From JAZMZS01 sp045120955 (lineage in GTDB: Bacteria; Bacillota; Clostridia; Oscillospirales; CAG-272), in contig JBGVFH010000016.1 of assembly GCA_045120955.1 (NCBI GenBank), forward strand, positions 1 to 5,227: a stretch of DNA of 5,227 nucleotides, in the 5' to 3' direction. Positions 5,006 to 5,227 of the stretch are shown here, one piece after another (within the stretch, counting starts at the first letter, position 1; every line of letters begins with the position of its first letter). A program made the position numbers and the translations under genes. The notes under the pieces are model-generated. The model worked only from the letters and a program-made list of their open reading frames with translations. It was not told the origin of the DNA and made no database searches.

Positions 5006-5227
5006 ATGACTATTCCTGCAAGTGAATTAGTTAAGATCACGCCGCGAGTATTAGCCGGTACCGGAACAGACCTTGTTTTCAATGGTCTGTTTTTGTCCGA
5101 CAGTGCCGCAGCACCCGCCGCCGGAGCAATCCAGCAGTTCGCGGATGCCGCAAGCGTGGGGAAATGGTACGGCTACAGCTCTACAGAGTACAAAGCCGCA
5201 CAGATTTACTTTAACGGCTACAATAAC
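5006..5227 (+). CDS. DUF3383 phage tail sheath-like protein (3'-truncated by the window end)
   Basis: Only the first 74 codons are present, and the frame is open at the window end. The sequence matches the DUF3383 N-terminus closely: MTIPASELVKITPRVLAG, then LVFNGLFLSDSAAAP, then IQQFADAASVGKWYG, then SSTEYKAAQIYFNGYNN. The full family protein is usually several hundred residues long and is regarded as the sheath-like protein that forms the outer tube of a contractile tail. Finding it last in this window, after the neck terminator, fits the normal head-neck-tail gene order and sets the direction of the operon. The TAGGAG site and the conserved MTIP start make the ATG at 5006 secure. An intrinsic-terminator-like hairpin lies within codons 20-29. 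Confidence 0.9.
   Translation, partial: MTIPASELVKITPRVLAGTGTDLVFNGLFLSDSAAAPAAGAIQQFADAASVGKWYGYSSTEYKAAQIYFNGYNN
5065..5094 (+). terminator. Terminator-like hairpin inside the start of the sheath gene
   Basis: AACAGACC (5065-5072) pairs perfectly with GGTCTGTT (5084-5091). Inside it TTG (5073-5075) pairs with CAA (5080-5082) around a TTTT loop, leaving T5083 bulged, so the stem is about 11 bp. A T run (5090-5094) follows at once. The shape is that of an intrinsic terminator or attenuator, but it lies in coding sequence where translating ribosomes would normally block it, and the stem is only moderately GC-rich. It may be chance. Confidence 0.35.

Noticed and set aside
1..5227. Diversity-generating retroelement, toxin-antitoxin or tRNA/attachment site
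   Set aside because: No reverse transcriptase, no template/variable repeat pair with adenine-biased changes, no small paired genes and no tRNA-like fold were seen in the window.

Overview
The window is a stretch of the late structural region of a contractile-tailed (myovirus-like) phage or prophage. Every supported gene reads on the + strand. The two best anchors are at the right end: a DUF3383-type tail sheath-like protein (5006 to past the window edge) and, just upstream, a neck terminator protein of the gp12-like/LIC_12616 kind (4363-4983). Near the left end is a small 'phage collar'/head-completion protein (416-871). I cannot name the host. The strong AGGAG-type ribosome binding sites, GC-moderate coding sequence and one CRP-like site would fit a proteobacterium or a Negativicutes bacterium, but none of this decides it.

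Layout: (1) 1-426 is the 3' end of a gene that is open at the window start; its protein resembles the C-terminus of DdrB-like ParB-superfamily polyvalent phage proteins. (2) 416-871 is the collar/head-tail connector gene, overlapping gene 1 by 11 nt. (3) 872-980 is a markedly AT-rich intergenic gap, the only real one in the window. It holds a perfect TATAAT -10 box, a degenerate 33-bp tandem direct repeat and a CRP-like palindrome. (4) 981-2723 and 2735-4372 are two large genes, here called A and B. They share a homologous N-terminus of about 85 residues built around a WITIGAH...NEDGESSGGRHV motif and have unrelated remainders. A carries a TolA-like (A/T)EQKA repeat rod and coiled coils. B carries a shorter third copy of the WxTIG module near its C-terminus. 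(5) 4363-4983 is the neck terminator, overlapping B by 10 nt. (6) From 5006 comes the sheath.

Reading: the collar, neck terminator and sheath genes form an ordinary head-to-tail joining module. The A/B pair sits between two genes that are normally close together, and it has its own likely promoter. That makes it the accessory ('moron'- or cargo-like) part. I infer that A and B are virion-associated or co-injected proteins and that the shared N-terminus is the common targeting or docking module, but the sequence does not show a function. No RNA genes, insertion sequences, CRISPR arrays or attachment sites were seen.
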